Assembly: GCF_031846245.1 (NCBI RefSeq)
Contig: NZ_JAVRIC010000003.1
Span: 62,001-126,000, forward strand
Source of the DNA: Banduia mediterranea
GTDB lineage: Bacteria; Pseudomonadota; Gammaproteobacteria; Nevskiales; Nevskiaceae
Length of the DNA: 64,000 bases
Direction of reading: 5' to 3'
Shown here: in pieces, positions 9,219 through 18,057 of the stretch
Layout: every line of letters begins with the position of its first letter
Position numbering within the stretch: position 1 is the first letter of the stretch
The notes under the pieces: generated by a model
Databases searched by the model: none
What the model was told of the DNA's origin: nothing
Seen by the model: only the letters and a program-made list of their open reading frames with translations
Position numbers and translations under genes: made by a program

Positions 9219-9791
9219 TCAGCAATTCCCGCTGGCGTCCGGCGTGCATACCGATGGGCGTCCCATCCAGTTGATCGTCAGCTTGCGTGTCGCTGCCGAT
9301 TCCCCGTTGGGCGTCAGCAAAAAGGATCCGAACGGACTCGCGCGACCATCCGACCCATACACGATCATGTTTCTTCCGCCATTCCAGCTCACCTTGCTGC
9401 GCGGTGCGAGCGGCGACTCGACGGCGATCAACGTCTCCTCGTCGACGCCGGTCGCGGTGCTGTCATAAGTACCGTCCCCGTCCGTGTCCAAAAAGACGAG
9501 CACACCGTCCGCCCAGGTGGCCGTCGTGCTGCAGCTGAGGCTGTCCGCGGTCTTGCACGCCGTCACGGACTGGTTGCGTTTGATGGCTTCGCTACGCGTC
9601 AGTGTCATCATGGTCAATAGGGCGTTGACTTCTGATGAAGCGCGATTGTTTCGGACGATATCGATCATCGAGGGCAGGGCGGCAGCGACCAGGATGCCGA
9701 GCACGGCGATCGTCACCAACATTTCGATCAGGGTGAAACCCCGGTCTTCTGCGGTGCGCTGCATTGTCCCCCAGCTGCCGATACCGCCCAT
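9219..9791 (-). CDS. fimT: FimT/GspH-type pseudopilin, first gene of pilus operon
   Basis: 190 residues with RGFTLIEMLVTIAVLGIL (cleavage Gly and Glu5), then PSMIDIVRNNRASSEVNALLTMMTLTRSEAIKRN, the FimT/GspH pattern, and the GspH-domain end GRPSVCTPDASGNC. The alternative ATG at 9764 gives a leader of more usual length, so the start is uncertain by 9 codons. It is the promoter-proximal gene of the minus-strand operon running to about 426, and is divergent from tRNA-Thr with a 67-bp gap. Confidence 0.88.
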   Translation of the reverse strand: MGGIGSWGTMQRTAEDRGFTLIEMLVTIAVLGILVAAALPSMIDIVRNNRASSEVNALLTMMTLTRSEAIKRNQSVTACKTADSLSCSTTATWADGVLVFLDTDGDGTYDSTATGVDEETLIAVESPLAPRSKVSWNGGRNMIVYGSDGRASPFGSFLLTPNGESAATRKLTINWMGRPSVCTPDASGNC

Positions 9792-9835
9792 TTCTCGTCC
9801 CAGTTCCCCAAGCTGTATTTCAAATCCGCTTTGCG

Positions 9836-9841
9836 TATACT
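9836..9841 (+). promoter_or_regulatory. -10 element of the tRNA-Thr promoter
   Basis: TATACT lies 17 bp before the mature tRNA 5' end, with a GC-rich stretch at the expected start point (TCGCGCCC). No convincing -35 hexamer is seen at 16-18 bp spacing. Confidence 0.5.
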
Positions 9842-9858
9842 TCGCGCCCTCTTTTAGG

Positions 9859-9934
<76 letters not shown>

Positions 9935-10901
9935 CATTGATTGTCGCACGCTGTGCGCTAGTGAATCTGACGGCCCAGTCGGTCGAAAAATCCCCCATTT
10001 CCGATTAGCGTGAATCCTGCCATATCCGTGGCGGAATTGTACCGGGCGTTTGAACGTCGTCGAGGCGGAACGCGTGTTTCGGCCGACACCGCAGCGTCGT
10101 GCTGCGCGCATCTGGTTGAACCGTTGATTTCGCCCGTGGGCTCGAAGTCGCCCGGCCCGCATGCGCCTTTTCCGAAAGGACACCGCCCACTGTGCTTGTG
10201 GCATCGATTGGGAGAGGATGGGCAAAGGCCGTAGGCCGTGCCCATCCTGGGATTTTCTGAGCGCCTTGCACTGCTCGGTGGGGTGTCTTTTCTGCTTGTA
10301 GCGCCGGTACCTCAAGCCCTATGAGCTTCCACCACTCCTGCGCCTTTGCCGTGGAGACTCGCGATGCCAAGGGCTAGATCCAAAAGCGCTACCCGAAAAA
10401 CCGGATCATGACGCCCTGCGACCGACTGCTCGCCATCCCAGACATCGTCTCCCAGCTCAAGCCCGACCTCACGCCCGCGCACCTCCGGAACACCGCCAGG
10501 ACCATGTCCGATTCCCAAACCACCCAAGGCCTCAACACCGCACGCCATACGCTCTTCGCTTCCTTCTCACCGCGATCCCGCGCTACCGCCTGACTCATCG
10601 CTACACATCGATGCGTTCAGACTCATTTGGGGATCGGAAAATACTCCGGAGCGTGGACAAGTGTCGGATTTCTTGTATTTTCTGCGCTTTACAGTGGATT
10701 TTCCGCCGCATACACTGCAATCACTCGTACCGCCCAGGGATTCTGAGGGAGATCAATGGGCGCAGCACCCGCGAGTCACTTTTTGAGACGAGCGTTCTGC
10801 GGTGTGTTCGCCGGTCGGGATTGTTTCGCGCTTACCCTCGCCGCTAGGGCGGCGGCGCACTGAATGATCGAAGTTCTGAACTATTCCGAGGGAGCACATT
10901 C
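9935..10901. other. Intergenic stretch without a convincing gene
   Basis: Nearly 1 kb between tRNA-Thr and the histone-like gene. Short open frames exist on both strands, but none has a recognisable motif, a ribosome-binding site or a family resemblance. The long antisense frame ending over the tRNA is the familiar artefact of tRNA complement translation. The only structured item is the hairpin at 10215-10248. The last ~50 bp hold the leader of the next gene, with a GAGGGAGC ribosome-binding site. Confidence 0.6.
10215..10248. repeat. REP-like hairpin
   Basis: Perfect 10-bp inverted repeat AGGATGGGCA / TGCCCATCCT enclosing a second small stem GGCC-GTA-GGCC. A related half-site (TGGGCACGGCCTGCGGCC) occurs at about 60065, and a GTGGGCA/TGCCCAC hairpin at 61304-61327, suggesting a dispersed family. 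There is no T-tract, so it is not a standard intrinsic terminator. Confidence 0.6.
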
Positions 10902-11492
10902 ATGCTGAAAAAAGCACGCGACAAAATCTCGAAAGCGCTTAAATCGTCAAAATCTGCGAAAAAGGCTGTTGCCAAGGCCGCAAAGAAAGCTGCCGTGGTC
11001 GTCAAGAAGCCCGTCGCGAAAAAGGCCCCGGCGAAAAAAGCCGCCGCCAAGAAGGCCGCAGTCAAAAAGCTCGTGGCGAAGAAGGCGGCAGCCAAGAAGG
11101 CTCCGGCCAAGAAACTGGTCGCCAAGAAAGCCATCGTCAAAAAGCTGGCCACCAAGAAGGTACCTGCGAAGAAAGTCGCCGTGAAAAAGGCGGCAGCGAA
11201 GAAGGTCGTGGCCAAGAAGGCTCCGGCCAAGGTCGCGGTGAAGAAGGCCATCGTCGCCAAGGCGCCAGTCAAGATGCCGACCAAGACCGTCACCAGGGCG
11301 CCCACCAAAGTGGTCAAGCGTCCCACTCGCGTAAAGCCTTCCCCGAATTCGCGCGCCGCGCTGGCAACCAGCAAAGCCAAGAAGGCCGGCGCGACGCCAA
11401 GCGCAGGAACACCGATGCCGACAGCGGCGCCGGCCGAACCGTCTATGACACCGGCAACGGAAACTCCCAAGGATTCGTCCGGCGAAAGCTGA
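10902..11492 (+). CDS. Histone H1-like Lys/Ala/Pro-rich DNA-binding protein
   Basis: 196 residues of very low complexity. After an N-terminal [20 protein letters not shown] come about 20 imperfect [12 protein letters not shown]/VKK repeats to about residue 115, then a Thr/Pro/Ala-rich, less basic tail ending DSSGES. Such eukaryotic H1-like or AlgP/HctB-like proteins bind DNA or RNA non-specifically and compact the nucleoid. Composition, not homology, drives the call. A ribosome-binding site GAGGGAG lies upstream and a strong terminator follows, so it is probably monocistronic. The repeats make its length prone to variation by recombination. Confidence 0.8.
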   Translation: MLKKARDKISKALKSSKSAKKAVAKAAKKAAVVVKKPVAKKAPAKKAAAKKAAVKKLVAKKAAAKKAPAKKLVAKKAIVKKLATKKVPAKKVAVKKAAAKKVVAKKAPAKVAVKKAIVAKAPVKMPTKTVTRAPTKVVKRPTRVKPSPNSRAALATSKAKKAGATPSAGTPMPTAAPAEPSMTPATETPKDSSGES

Positions 11493-11517
11493 GCCCCGGT
11501 TTCCGGCAGCGCAGAAC

Positions 11518-11544
11518 GGCCGGGCATCAGCCCGGCCTGTTTTT
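11518..11544 (+). terminator. Rho-independent terminator of the histone-like gene
   Basis: Stem GGCCGGGC / GCCCGGCC with a 4-nt loop ATCA, followed by TGTTTTT, 26 bp after the stop codon. Confidence 0.85.
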
Positions 11545-11564
11545 GCCTGGAACAGCACGCGCCC

Positions 11565-13229
11565 TTAGCCCCGGCACTCTTCCAGGATATCCATCTCCGG
11601 TTCGTAGGCATCCGTCCGGATACGGAACAAGCCAAGCACCGAGTGAAACAGGTTGTCGTGCGAGTACGAAATATCGGCGTTGCCCAGCAGACAGTGACGC
11701 CGAAGGCCGGCATGGGCTTCAAGCTGCGGCGACAGCCACAGCATGAACGGCACATGTGTCTGTTCGGCCGGCGCCAGTGAATAGGGCATGCCGTGCAGGT
11801 ACAGACCGTTCTCCCCCAGCGATTCGCCGTGATCGGATAAATAGAGCATCGCGGTATCCAGGCTGTCCGCGCGGCGACGCAACTGCGCAATCGCCTCGGC
11901 CAGGATGTCGTCGGTGTAGACGATCGTATTGTCGTAGGCGTTCACGATCTCGGGCTGGCTGCAGGTCTGCACCTGCTGCGTGCGGCAATCCGGCGTGAAG
12001 CGGCGGAATGCCTCCGGATAGCGGCGATAGTAGGCCGGGCCGTGGCTGCCCTGGGGATGCAGCACGATCAGCGTATCGCCCCGCAGGTGATCCAGGATCG
12101 CGCTCAGCGAGCGAATCATGACGCCATCCTGGCAACCATCCTCATCGCACAGATCGGGCGCGACACCATGGCTGAGATCCTGAAAATCGGTGCCGACGCA
12201 GACGCCCTTGCAACCACCGTCGTTCTCGCGCCAGTAGACCGATACGCCAGCCGTTTGCAGTACCTGCACGAAGTCCACGTTAGCTTTGGCCTTGTCGTGA
12301 CTGAACTCGCTGCGCGGCAGGCGGGAAAACATGCAGGGCACCGACACCGCCGTCGCCGTTCCGCAGCTCGTGACCTGGGTGTAGTTGATCAGCAACGGCT
12401 CGTCCGACAGGCGTGGATTGGTGGTCCGCGCGTAGCCATTCAGCTGAAAATTGGCGGCGCGCGCGGTTTCGCCGACCACCAGCACCAGTACGGTCGGCTT
12501 GGCGGTGACCGTGGCGGCTGCCTGCGTCGCGGTCCGTCCTCGCGGATCGGGAGCGGCCGCTTCGCGACTCGGCAACAGCTTGCGCGCCGACCATACCGGA
12601 TAGTAGGGGTTCAGCAGGTAACGCAGCTCGTTGTGCTGGCGCGCCACGAACGAGATGTATTTGTAGTGCGTGAATAAGACGCCGACACCGATCATCAGAC
12701 TCAGTATCGCCGTGATCAGACGTAGCGGAACTTCGCGGCTCAGAGCACCGTGGCGGATCGGTGTGCGCCACAGCAGCACGCAGGGCAATACACCGAGCAG
12801 GCCAAGATAGATCAGCAACCGTGGCGACAGCAGTTCGGCGGCCTCACCGGCATCGGTCTCCAACACATTGCGCAACATCGAATCGTTGATGATCACGCCG
12901 AACGCATCCATGAAATATGCGCAGGCCGCCGCGACCATCAGGATCAGGCTCAGCATCGGCTTGAGCAGCCATCGCAGAGCCAGCAGCGAAAACAGCGCGT
13001 TGTAGATCATCACCAGGGCGATGAAGACGATGCCGTACATCGCCACTGCTTCCATGGACTCGGGCGGCGTGTCGCGGTAAAGCGAGGCCCAGAAGTGAAA
13101 GTTGTCGAAGATCACCACGAACAGGGCGCACAGCAGGGTGACCGCTGCGGCCGGCCGCCCTGCACGAATCGGCACGCGCTCGCTACGCTCGGCGGTGCGG
13201 GTGTCACGAACTGTCTCGGTATTGAACAT
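11565..13229 (-). CDS. eptA: EptA-like lipid A phosphoethanolamine transferase
   Basis: 554 residues from the ATG at 13229, chosen over an upstream in-frame ATG because the hydrophobic domain begins shortly after it. Five transmembrane helices occupy about residues 20-200, followed by a periplasmic sulfatase-fold domain. Metal and nucleophile motifs are visible: VLVVGETARAANF, the catalytic Thr in SCGTATAVSVPCMFS, YLSDHGESLGENGLYLHG, and the HVPF motif. Cysteine pairs expected for disulfides in this family are present. The reaction moves phosphoethanolamine from PE to lipid A phosphates at the outer face of the inner membrane, which is associated with polymyxin resistance. It stands alone, facing the histone-like gene tail to tail. 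Confidence 0.9.
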   Translation of the reverse strand: MFNTETVRDTRTAERSERVPIRAGRPAAAVTLLCALFVVIFDNFHFWASLYRDTPPESMEAVAMYGIVFIALVMIYNALFSLLALRWLLKPMLSLILMVAAACAYFMDAFGVIINDSMLRNVLETDAGEAAELLSPRLLIYLGLLGVLPCVLLWRTPIRHGALSREVPLRLITAILSLMIGVGVLFTHYKYISFVARQHNELRYLLNPYYPVWSARKLLPSREAAAPDPRGRTATQAAATVTAKPTVLVLVVGETARAANFQLNGYARTTNPRLSDEPLLINYTQVTSCGTATAVSVPCMFSRLPRSEFSHDKAKANVDFVQVLQTAGVSVYWRENDGGCKGVCVGTDFQDLSHGVAPDLCDEDGCQDGVMIRSLSAILDHLRGDTLIVLHPQGSHGPAYYRRYPEAFRRFTPDCRTQQVQTCSQPEIVNAYDNTIVYTDDILAEAIAQLRRRADSLDTAMLYLSDHGESLGENGLYLHGMPYSLAPAEQTHVPFMLWLSPQLEAHAGLRRHCLLGNADISYSHDNLFHSVLGLFRIRTDAYEPEMDILEECRG

Positions 13230-13493
13230 CGACGCTGGCGGTCTGCTGTGGGGAACAGGCAGACAGCGCAGCGACAGTGCCAGCCGGACGCCACATCCCG
13301 AACTCGCGCCATCTGATTGTTTCAGCAACGATTATCTGAGATTCTCGGTTCGGATTCGGCCGCTTCCACCGCCGCATGAAATGTCGAAGGTGCAAGAAAA
13401 GTCGACACTTGCTGCGCGACGGGATGCTCGCGCGGGCCGATACGCCGTAAGCGGCTTATCGCGCCGAAAACGCCCGCCGCCTACAATCGACGG

Positions 13494-14432
13494 ATGCCCT
13501 TCTCCCTGGACCAAAGCACCGCGCTGTGCCGTCTGCTGTCCGATGCCAGCCGCCTACGACTCCTGCTGCTGCTGGAACGCCACGAGCTCACCGTGGCCGA
13601 GCTGACCGACGTCACCGGCCTGGCGCAGAGTCGGGTCTCCACGCATCTGTCGCGGCTGCGTCGCGCCGGGCTGGTCGGGGACCGCCGGGTCGGCGCGTCC
13701 TCGTACTACTGCGCGCAGCCGATCGGTTCGGACGACCCGGCCGCCCAGGTCTGGGCGCTGCTGCGCGAACGCATCGATGATGTGCAGGCCGGACTGGATT
13801 TCGAACACGCCGAACAGGTGATTCGCGCCCGCCACGCCGGCCAGTCCTGGGCCGAGACCGTGGCCGGACGCATGGAACTGCACTACTCACCGGGGCGAAC
13901 CTGGGAGGCGACGGCGCGCGGCCTGATCACCCTGCTCGACCTCGGCGATGTACTCGACATCGCCAGCGGCGACGGCGTGCTCGCGGAATTGCTATCCGGC
14001 CAGGCCCGCTCGATCACCTGCATCGACGTCAGCGCCGCGGTGCTCGATGCGGCCGCCAAACGCCTTCAGGCCGTGGACCGCGTGAGTCTGATCCGGGCGG
14101 ACATGCATGCCCTGCCGCTGCCGGCCGCCGCCTACGACCAAGTGTTCCTGATGCATGCCCTGGCGTTCGCTCAGGCGCCGCAAACCGTGCTCGGCGAAGC
14201 GGCGCGCGTACTCAAACCGGGCGGCTGCCTGATCGTCACGGCGCTGAACCAGCACGAACATTCCGTGGCCGCCGAAGCCTACGACCACGTCAATCTGGGC
14301 GTGACGCCGCAAACCCTGCGCGCCTGGCTCAGCGACGCCGGGCTCGAGGTGCAAAGCTGTCAGATCAGTTCGCGCGAAAACCGCCCGCCCTACTTCGAGG
14401 TGCTCACCGCACTGGCGCGTCGGCCGGGCTGA
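13494..14432 (+). CDS. ArsR-family HTH fused to SAM methyltransferase
   Basis: 312 residues. Residues ~8-75 are an ArsR-type winged helix (ALCRLLSDASRLRLLLLLE, LTVAELTDVTGLAQSRVSTHLSRLRRAGLV). I see no ArsR metal-binding ELCVC motif. Residues ~140-250 are a class I methyltransferase with motif I VLDIASGDGVLAELL, an acidic CIDVS strand end and a RVLKPGGCLIVTAL post-motif segment. This two-domain architecture is widespread; its members are annotated as ArsR/SmtB regulators with a methyltransferase domain, sometimes linked to methionine or SAM metabolism. The 3' end overlaps the convergent acpH gene by 29 bp. Function beyond this is not inferable. Confidence 0.8.
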   Translation: MPFSLDQSTALCRLLSDASRLRLLLLLERHELTVAELTDVTGLAQSRVSTHLSRLRRAGLVGDRRVGASSYYCAQPIGSDDPAAQVWALLRERIDDVQAGLDFEHAEQVIRARHAGQSWAETVAGRMELHYSPGRTWEATARGLITLLDLGDVLDIASGDGVLAELLSGQARSITCIDVSAAVLDAAAKRLQAVDRVSLIRADMHALPLPAAAYDQVFLMHALAFAQAPQTVLGEAARVLKPGGCLIVTALNQHEHSVAAEAYDHVNLGVTPQTLRAWLSDAGLEVQSCQISSRENRPPYFEVLTALARRPG

Positions 14433-15012
14433 TTTCGGTGGCGGCCGCGCGCGCCACCTCGCGCAGCGAAGCCATCAGCAGGGGCAGCGTCCGCCGCCCC
14501 GACTGGATATGCCCGGCCCAGCCCTGGCTCGCCTCGATCAATCCTTCCGGCCGCTTCAATCGCCGTGAAATTCGATGCAGCGCACGGTCCAGACCGGCCT
14601 CGCGCCGATAGGACAGCAACAGGCGCTGAAACAGCCAGGGCTGCGGCACCCAGCCCCCTGCGTCCCGGAACGCATCGGCCGCCCCGGCCAGGGCCAGCGA
14701 GGCCCGGCGCGTGAACTGCTCCAGCGGCTCCTCGCTGTACCGGGACCAGTCCAGGGCCAGGCAGTGATCGAACAGCATGTCCACGATCACCGGCGCATAG
14801 CGTCTTTTCGGTGACGGAAATTCACGGATCAGGGCGTGCACATCCGGGTGTGCATCGGTGCTCGCATCTACGCTGCGATGCAAACGAATCGATGCTTCCA
14901 GGTTGGGGGTGAAGCGCCCCTCCAGATTGCCCCGCACCATGTCGCCGAGCAGCGCGCCTTCCAGCGGCAGGCCGGCCTCGTCCGTCAGCAGCAGATGCGC
15001 GAGGAAGTTCAT
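14404..15012 (-). CDS. acpH: ACP phosphodiesterase (acyl-carrier-protein hydrolase)
   Basis: 202 residues beginning MNFLAHLLLTDEAGLPLEGALLGD, the N-terminus of the AcpH/DUF479 family, with the conserved IRLHRSVDASTDAHP segment (metal-coordinating His and Asp in this HD-like fold) and a later FDHCLALDW motif. AcpH removes 4'-phosphopantetheine from holo-ACP to give apo-ACP. It converges on the ArsR-methyltransferase gene with a 29-bp overlap. The upstream glycosyltransferase gene ends 45 bp before the acpH start and faces the same way. Confidence 0.9.
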   Translation of the reverse strand: MNFLAHLLLTDEAGLPLEGALLGDMVRGNLEGRFTPNLEASIRLHRSVDASTDAHPDVHALIREFPSPKRRYAPVIVDMLFDHCLALDWSRYSEEPLEQFTRRASLALAGAADAFRDAGGWVPQPWLFQRLLLSYRREAGLDRALHRISRRLKRPEGLIEASQGWAGHIQSGRRTLPLLMASLREVARAAATEISPADAPVR

Positions 15013-15057
15013 GGCCCATTGTAGGATGCGATACCGACGCCACGCTGTTCGGAACGG

Positions 15058-16428
15058 TCACTCGCGTTCGCGGCGGATCCACAGGCGGTAGCGCTTGTCC
15101 TCGAACACCGGATGCCAACCGGCAATCGCATCCACGTCGCGCTTGCGCCGCGCCCAGCACGCAGCTTCGGGGGGTGCGACCACGCCGCTCAGTGGGTGCA
15201 CCCGGTCGCCGCCGTACAGCCTTGCCGAGAACGGTGGATCATCCGTAAAGAAGACCGGCCGTTGCGGGCCCGGGTATCGATCACATTGCGCGATCAGATC
15301 GCGCTCGGATCGCAAGGCGAAGCCACCGAACGCATGGACCAGCATGGCGGCGAACAGCAACAGCGGCGCCACACTCGACATCAGCAATAGCATCCCCGAA
15401 TTCTGCTGTGGCCGAGCGCATAGCCCACGTGACAACCACACCGCCAGCGGCATCGCGCTCGGCAGCAGATAGGTCGAGAGGATGTTGTGCGCGGCGGTGA
15501 AAAACAGCGCTGGCCAAAGCGCCCAGGCCAACAGCAACCAGCCCTCGAGGTCCTCGCGGCGGCCCCGCCAGGCCAGAGGAGCCAGCGGCAGCCACGGCAG
15601 GAACGCCGGAATCGCCAGCAGCCAGATCTTGCCGAGCGGCTGAAGATGCGCGCTGCCGTAGCGATCGCCGGCCCAGCCCGGCTCAAGATAGCGACGCCAG
15701 TGTTCCCCGACGATGAAATAGTCGATGAAACCGGGCGTCTTGAGTTCCGCGGCAAGGTACCAGGGCACGGTCAGCAGCCCGCCGAGCAAACAGGCCAGGC
15801 ACAGCAAGCCGATTGCTCTGAAACGCTTGCTGCCGAGCAGCCATGCGCTCAGCAAGGCCGGTGGACCACCCAGCACCACCACCAGCGGCCCTTTTGCGAG
15901 CATTCCGATGGCCACACCCAGCGTGATCGTCAGCAGCGCGATCACGCTGGATCGATGGCACTCGAAGCTGCCGACCACAATCAATCCCAGGCCCAGCGCC
16001 AGCCAGTTGTCGGTCAGCACGGAACCGGATGTGACGAAGAACAGCACACCCGACACCAGCATCAGGGACGCCAGGTTGGCGATGCTGGCGCCGTAACGAC
16101 GGCGCGCCCAGACCACAGTCAGCAAGGCCAGCAAAGCACTGGGAATCCAAGTGCCTGCACGCGCCGTGAACTCGCCGAATCCGAACAGCTGCATCAGTCC
16201 GCCGGTTGCCCAGAACAGCAGCGGCGGCTTGCCCCAGAACGGAACGCCGGACGCGAACCACGGCGTGATCCAGTCGCCCGAATCCGCCATCAGTCGCGCC
16301 ACCAGCGCGTAACGCGCCTCCGTGGTGTCGGTCAGCGGATACAGCGGCAGGCTCAGCAGGCGCAGCGCCAGCACCGCGATCGCGGCGAGCGCGTAGCGAC
16401 GCGCCGCCGTCTTTGGGAACAGCATCAT
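15058..16428 (-). CDS. ArnT-like integral membrane glycosyltransferase (GT83/PMT superfamily)
   Basis: 456 residues. The early periplasmic loop motif PLTDTTEARYALVARLMADS with WITPWF...PFWGKPPLLFWA is the ArnT/PMT signature carrying the catalytic acidic residues. About ten further hydrophobic segments follow, then a periplasmic C-terminal domain. The start at 16428 makes an ATGA overlap with the upstream GT2 gene, so the two are coupled. ArnT transfers aminoarabinose from undecaprenyl phosphate to lipid A; the sugar used here cannot be read from sequence. With the GT2 and GtrA genes it forms a three-gene envelope-glycosylation operon. Confidence 0.85.
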   Translation of the reverse strand: MMLFPKTAARRYALAAIAVLALRLLSLPLYPLTDTTEARYALVARLMADSGDWITPWFASGVPFWGKPPLLFWATGGLMQLFGFGEFTARAGTWIPSALLALLTVVWARRRYGASIANLASLMLVSGVLFFVTSGSVLTDNWLALGLGLIVVGSFECHRSSVIALLTITLGVAIGMLAKGPLVVVLGGPPALLSAWLLGSKRFRAIGLLCLACLLGGLLTVPWYLAAELKTPGFIDYFIVGEHWRRYLEPGWAGDRYGSAHLQPLGKIWLLAIPAFLPWLPLAPLAWRGRREDLEGWLLLAWALWPALFFTAAHNILSTYLLPSAMPLAVWLSRGLCARPQQNSGMLLLMSSVAPLLLFAAMLVHAFGGFALRSERDLIAQCDRYPGPQRPVFFTDDPPFSARLYGGDRVHPLSGVVAPPEAACWARRKRDVDAIAGWHPVFEDKRYRLWIRRERE

Positions 16429-17441
16429 ACCGACTGGCGTTCGAGCCGATCCGACTGCTGCCGCGCCGGGCGATAGGACTGCCGTAGATACAGCGGGCGC
16501 TGCTTGACCTCGGTGTAGATGCGCCCGACGTACTCGCCGAGTATGCCCAGCCCGCACAGTTGCAGGCCACCGATGAAGAAGATCGAAACGATCAGCGTCG
16601 GAAAGCCATCCACGGATTCGCCGAACAACACGGTCTTGCCGGCATAGACCAGCGCCATCACCAGTGCGAAGCAGGCGGCCAGCATGCCGGCGACACCGGC
16701 AAAGCGCAGCGGCAATACCGAGAACGAGGTCAGGCCGTCCGCAGCCAGTCCGATCAGTTTCATCAGCGGCCAGCGCGTGTTGCCGGCGGCACGCGCCGGC
16801 CGTTCGAATTCGAGTTGCACCTGCGGCATGCCGATCCAGGCGAACAGGCCCTTCATGTAGCGATTGCGCTCCGGCAGCGTGCGCAGGGCCAGAACCGCGC
16901 GCCGCGACATCAGTCGGAAGTCGCCCACGTCGACCGGAATCGGAATTTCCCCGACCCGCGCCAGCAGGCGGTAATACGCGGCTGCCGCGATGCGCTTGCC
17001 CGGACTGTCGCCGTTGCGGGAGCGGCGTTTCATGACGATCACGTCATTACCCTGAAACCAGGCGTCGAGCATGCGTGGCAGTTGCTCCGGCGGGTCCTGC
17101 AGGTCGGCGTCCATGACCACGACGACTTCGGCTTCGGCATGGTCGAGCCCGGCGGTCATTGCCGCCTCCTTGCCGAAGTTGCGCGACAGTTGCAGCAGGC
17201 CGATGCGCGAATCCGTCACCGCCGCCCGTTCGATCCAGGCAAGGCTGCCATCGCGGCTGCCATCGTCGACGAACAGGATTTCCGGCACCACGGGCAGCAT
17301 CGTCAACACTGCACCGAGGCGTTCCAGGAACAACGGCAATACATCGATCTCGTTGTGTACCGGCACCACCACGCAAAGACTGGGGCGTGCCGGGCGCGGC
17401 AAGCCGGCGACCGGCGCAACCAGCGGGGTTCGCGCGTTCAT
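16425..17441 (-). CDS. GT2 polyprenyl-phosphate glycosyltransferase (GtrB/ArnC-like)
   Basis: 338 residues. An N-terminal GT-A domain carries LCVVVPVHNEIDVLPLFLERL, ILFVDDGSRDGSL, LSRNFGKEAAMTAGLDHA and the DAD box VVVMDADLQDPPE. Two C-terminal membrane helices (FSVLPLRFAGVAGMLAACFALVMALVYAG and PTLIVSIFFIGGLQLCGLGILGEYVGRIY) are typical of GtrB/ArnC/DPM1-like enzymes that load a sugar onto undecaprenyl phosphate. The start is fixed by an ATGA overlap with gtrA. The product is presumably the donor for the downstream ArnT-like transferase. Confidence 0.9.
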   Translation of the reverse strand: MNARTPLVAPVAGLPRPARPSLCVVVPVHNEIDVLPLFLERLGAVLTMLPVVPEILFVDDGSRDGSLAWIERAAVTDSRIGLLQLSRNFGKEAAMTAGLDHAEAEVVVVMDADLQDPPEQLPRMLDAWFQGNDVIVMKRRSRNGDSPGKRIAAAAYYRLLARVGEIPIPVDVGDFRLMSRRAVLALRTLPERNRYMKGLFAWIGMPQVQLEFERPARAAGNTRWPLMKLIGLAADGLTSFSVLPLRFAGVAGMLAACFALVMALVYAGKTVLFGESVDGFPTLIVSIFFIGGLQLCGLGILGEYVGRIYTEVKQRPLYLRQSYRPARQQSDRLERQSV

Positions 17442-17848
17442 CGAAAGCTCCAATGCCGGTTCGCCAGAAAGCCTGCGAGGAATACGCTGGCCGTGGCGGC
17501 AATCTGCGCCGGCCAGGCCCCGATCCGCGGAGCCAGCGCGGCAAGCAGCGCAGCGTTGCCGAGTGCGACAGCCAAAGCCGTGATCGCGAATCTCGGCAGT
17601 GCGCGCGCATGTCCGCCGCGACGGCCGAAGGTCCAGGCGTGATTGAGTCGGTAGCTGAGCGCGGCGCCCGCCGGCGCGCCCAGCGCGGTCGCCGCAATCG
17701 GACCACTCCACCGGAGCAGCGCGGCGAACACCAGATAGTGCGCAACGGTCGCGGCGATCGATACGCTCAGATACCGGCCGACAGCCGTGCGGTGACGCGG
17801 GCCGGCGGCGCCGGCATTCGCGCCGAGGGATGCCATGTTTGGGGCCAT
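17438..17848 (-). CDS. GtrA-like flippase family membrane protein
   Basis: 136 residues, four transmembrane helices, with the GtrA features GRYLSVSIAATVAHYLVF, the RLNHAWTF motif between helices 2 and 3, and the terminal FLANRHWSF. GtrA proteins are proposed to flip undecaprenyl-phosphate-linked sugars. It is the first gene of the gtrA-GT2-ArnT-like operon and overlaps the next gene by 4 bp. Two closely spaced N-terminal Met codons leave the exact start uncertain. Confidence 0.88.
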   Translation of the reverse strand: MAPNMASLGANAGAAGPRHRTAVGRYLSVSIAATVAHYLVFAALLRWSGPIAATALGAPAGAALSYRLNHAWTFGRRGGHARALPRFAITALAVALGNAALLAALAPRIGAWPAQIAATASVFLAGFLANRHWSFR

Positions 17849-17981
17849 GAAAGCTTGCGGTCCGAATGGGGCGAGGATTTTCGCCCGGGTCTGACGGCTC
17901 TATGGCAATCGCAGTGCCAGCGTGAAGCGGCCCGGCATCATCGATTCAACTTTTTGTTTTTACGGTTATTTTTACTAAATC

Positions 17982-17996
17982 GAGGCGCTGAGCCTC
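17982..17996 (-). terminator. Weak hairpin downstream of the binding-protein gene
   Basis: GAGGC-GCTGA-GCCTC stem followed on the minus strand by GATTTAG and an AT-rich run. The stem is short and the T-tract poor, so termination activity is uncertain. Confidence 0.3.
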
Positions 17997-18057
17997 CCTC
18001 CGGGAAATGCAGGCTTGCAAGCCGCGTCGACAATTCTTGCGGGGTTTTCCGCGGTGC

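Noticed and set aside
10844-11890. Long minus-strand frame opposite the histone-like gene
   Set aside because: It is an antisense shadow of the Lys/Ala repeats (giving Phe/Leu/Ala-rich translation) fused to the wrong frame of eptA.
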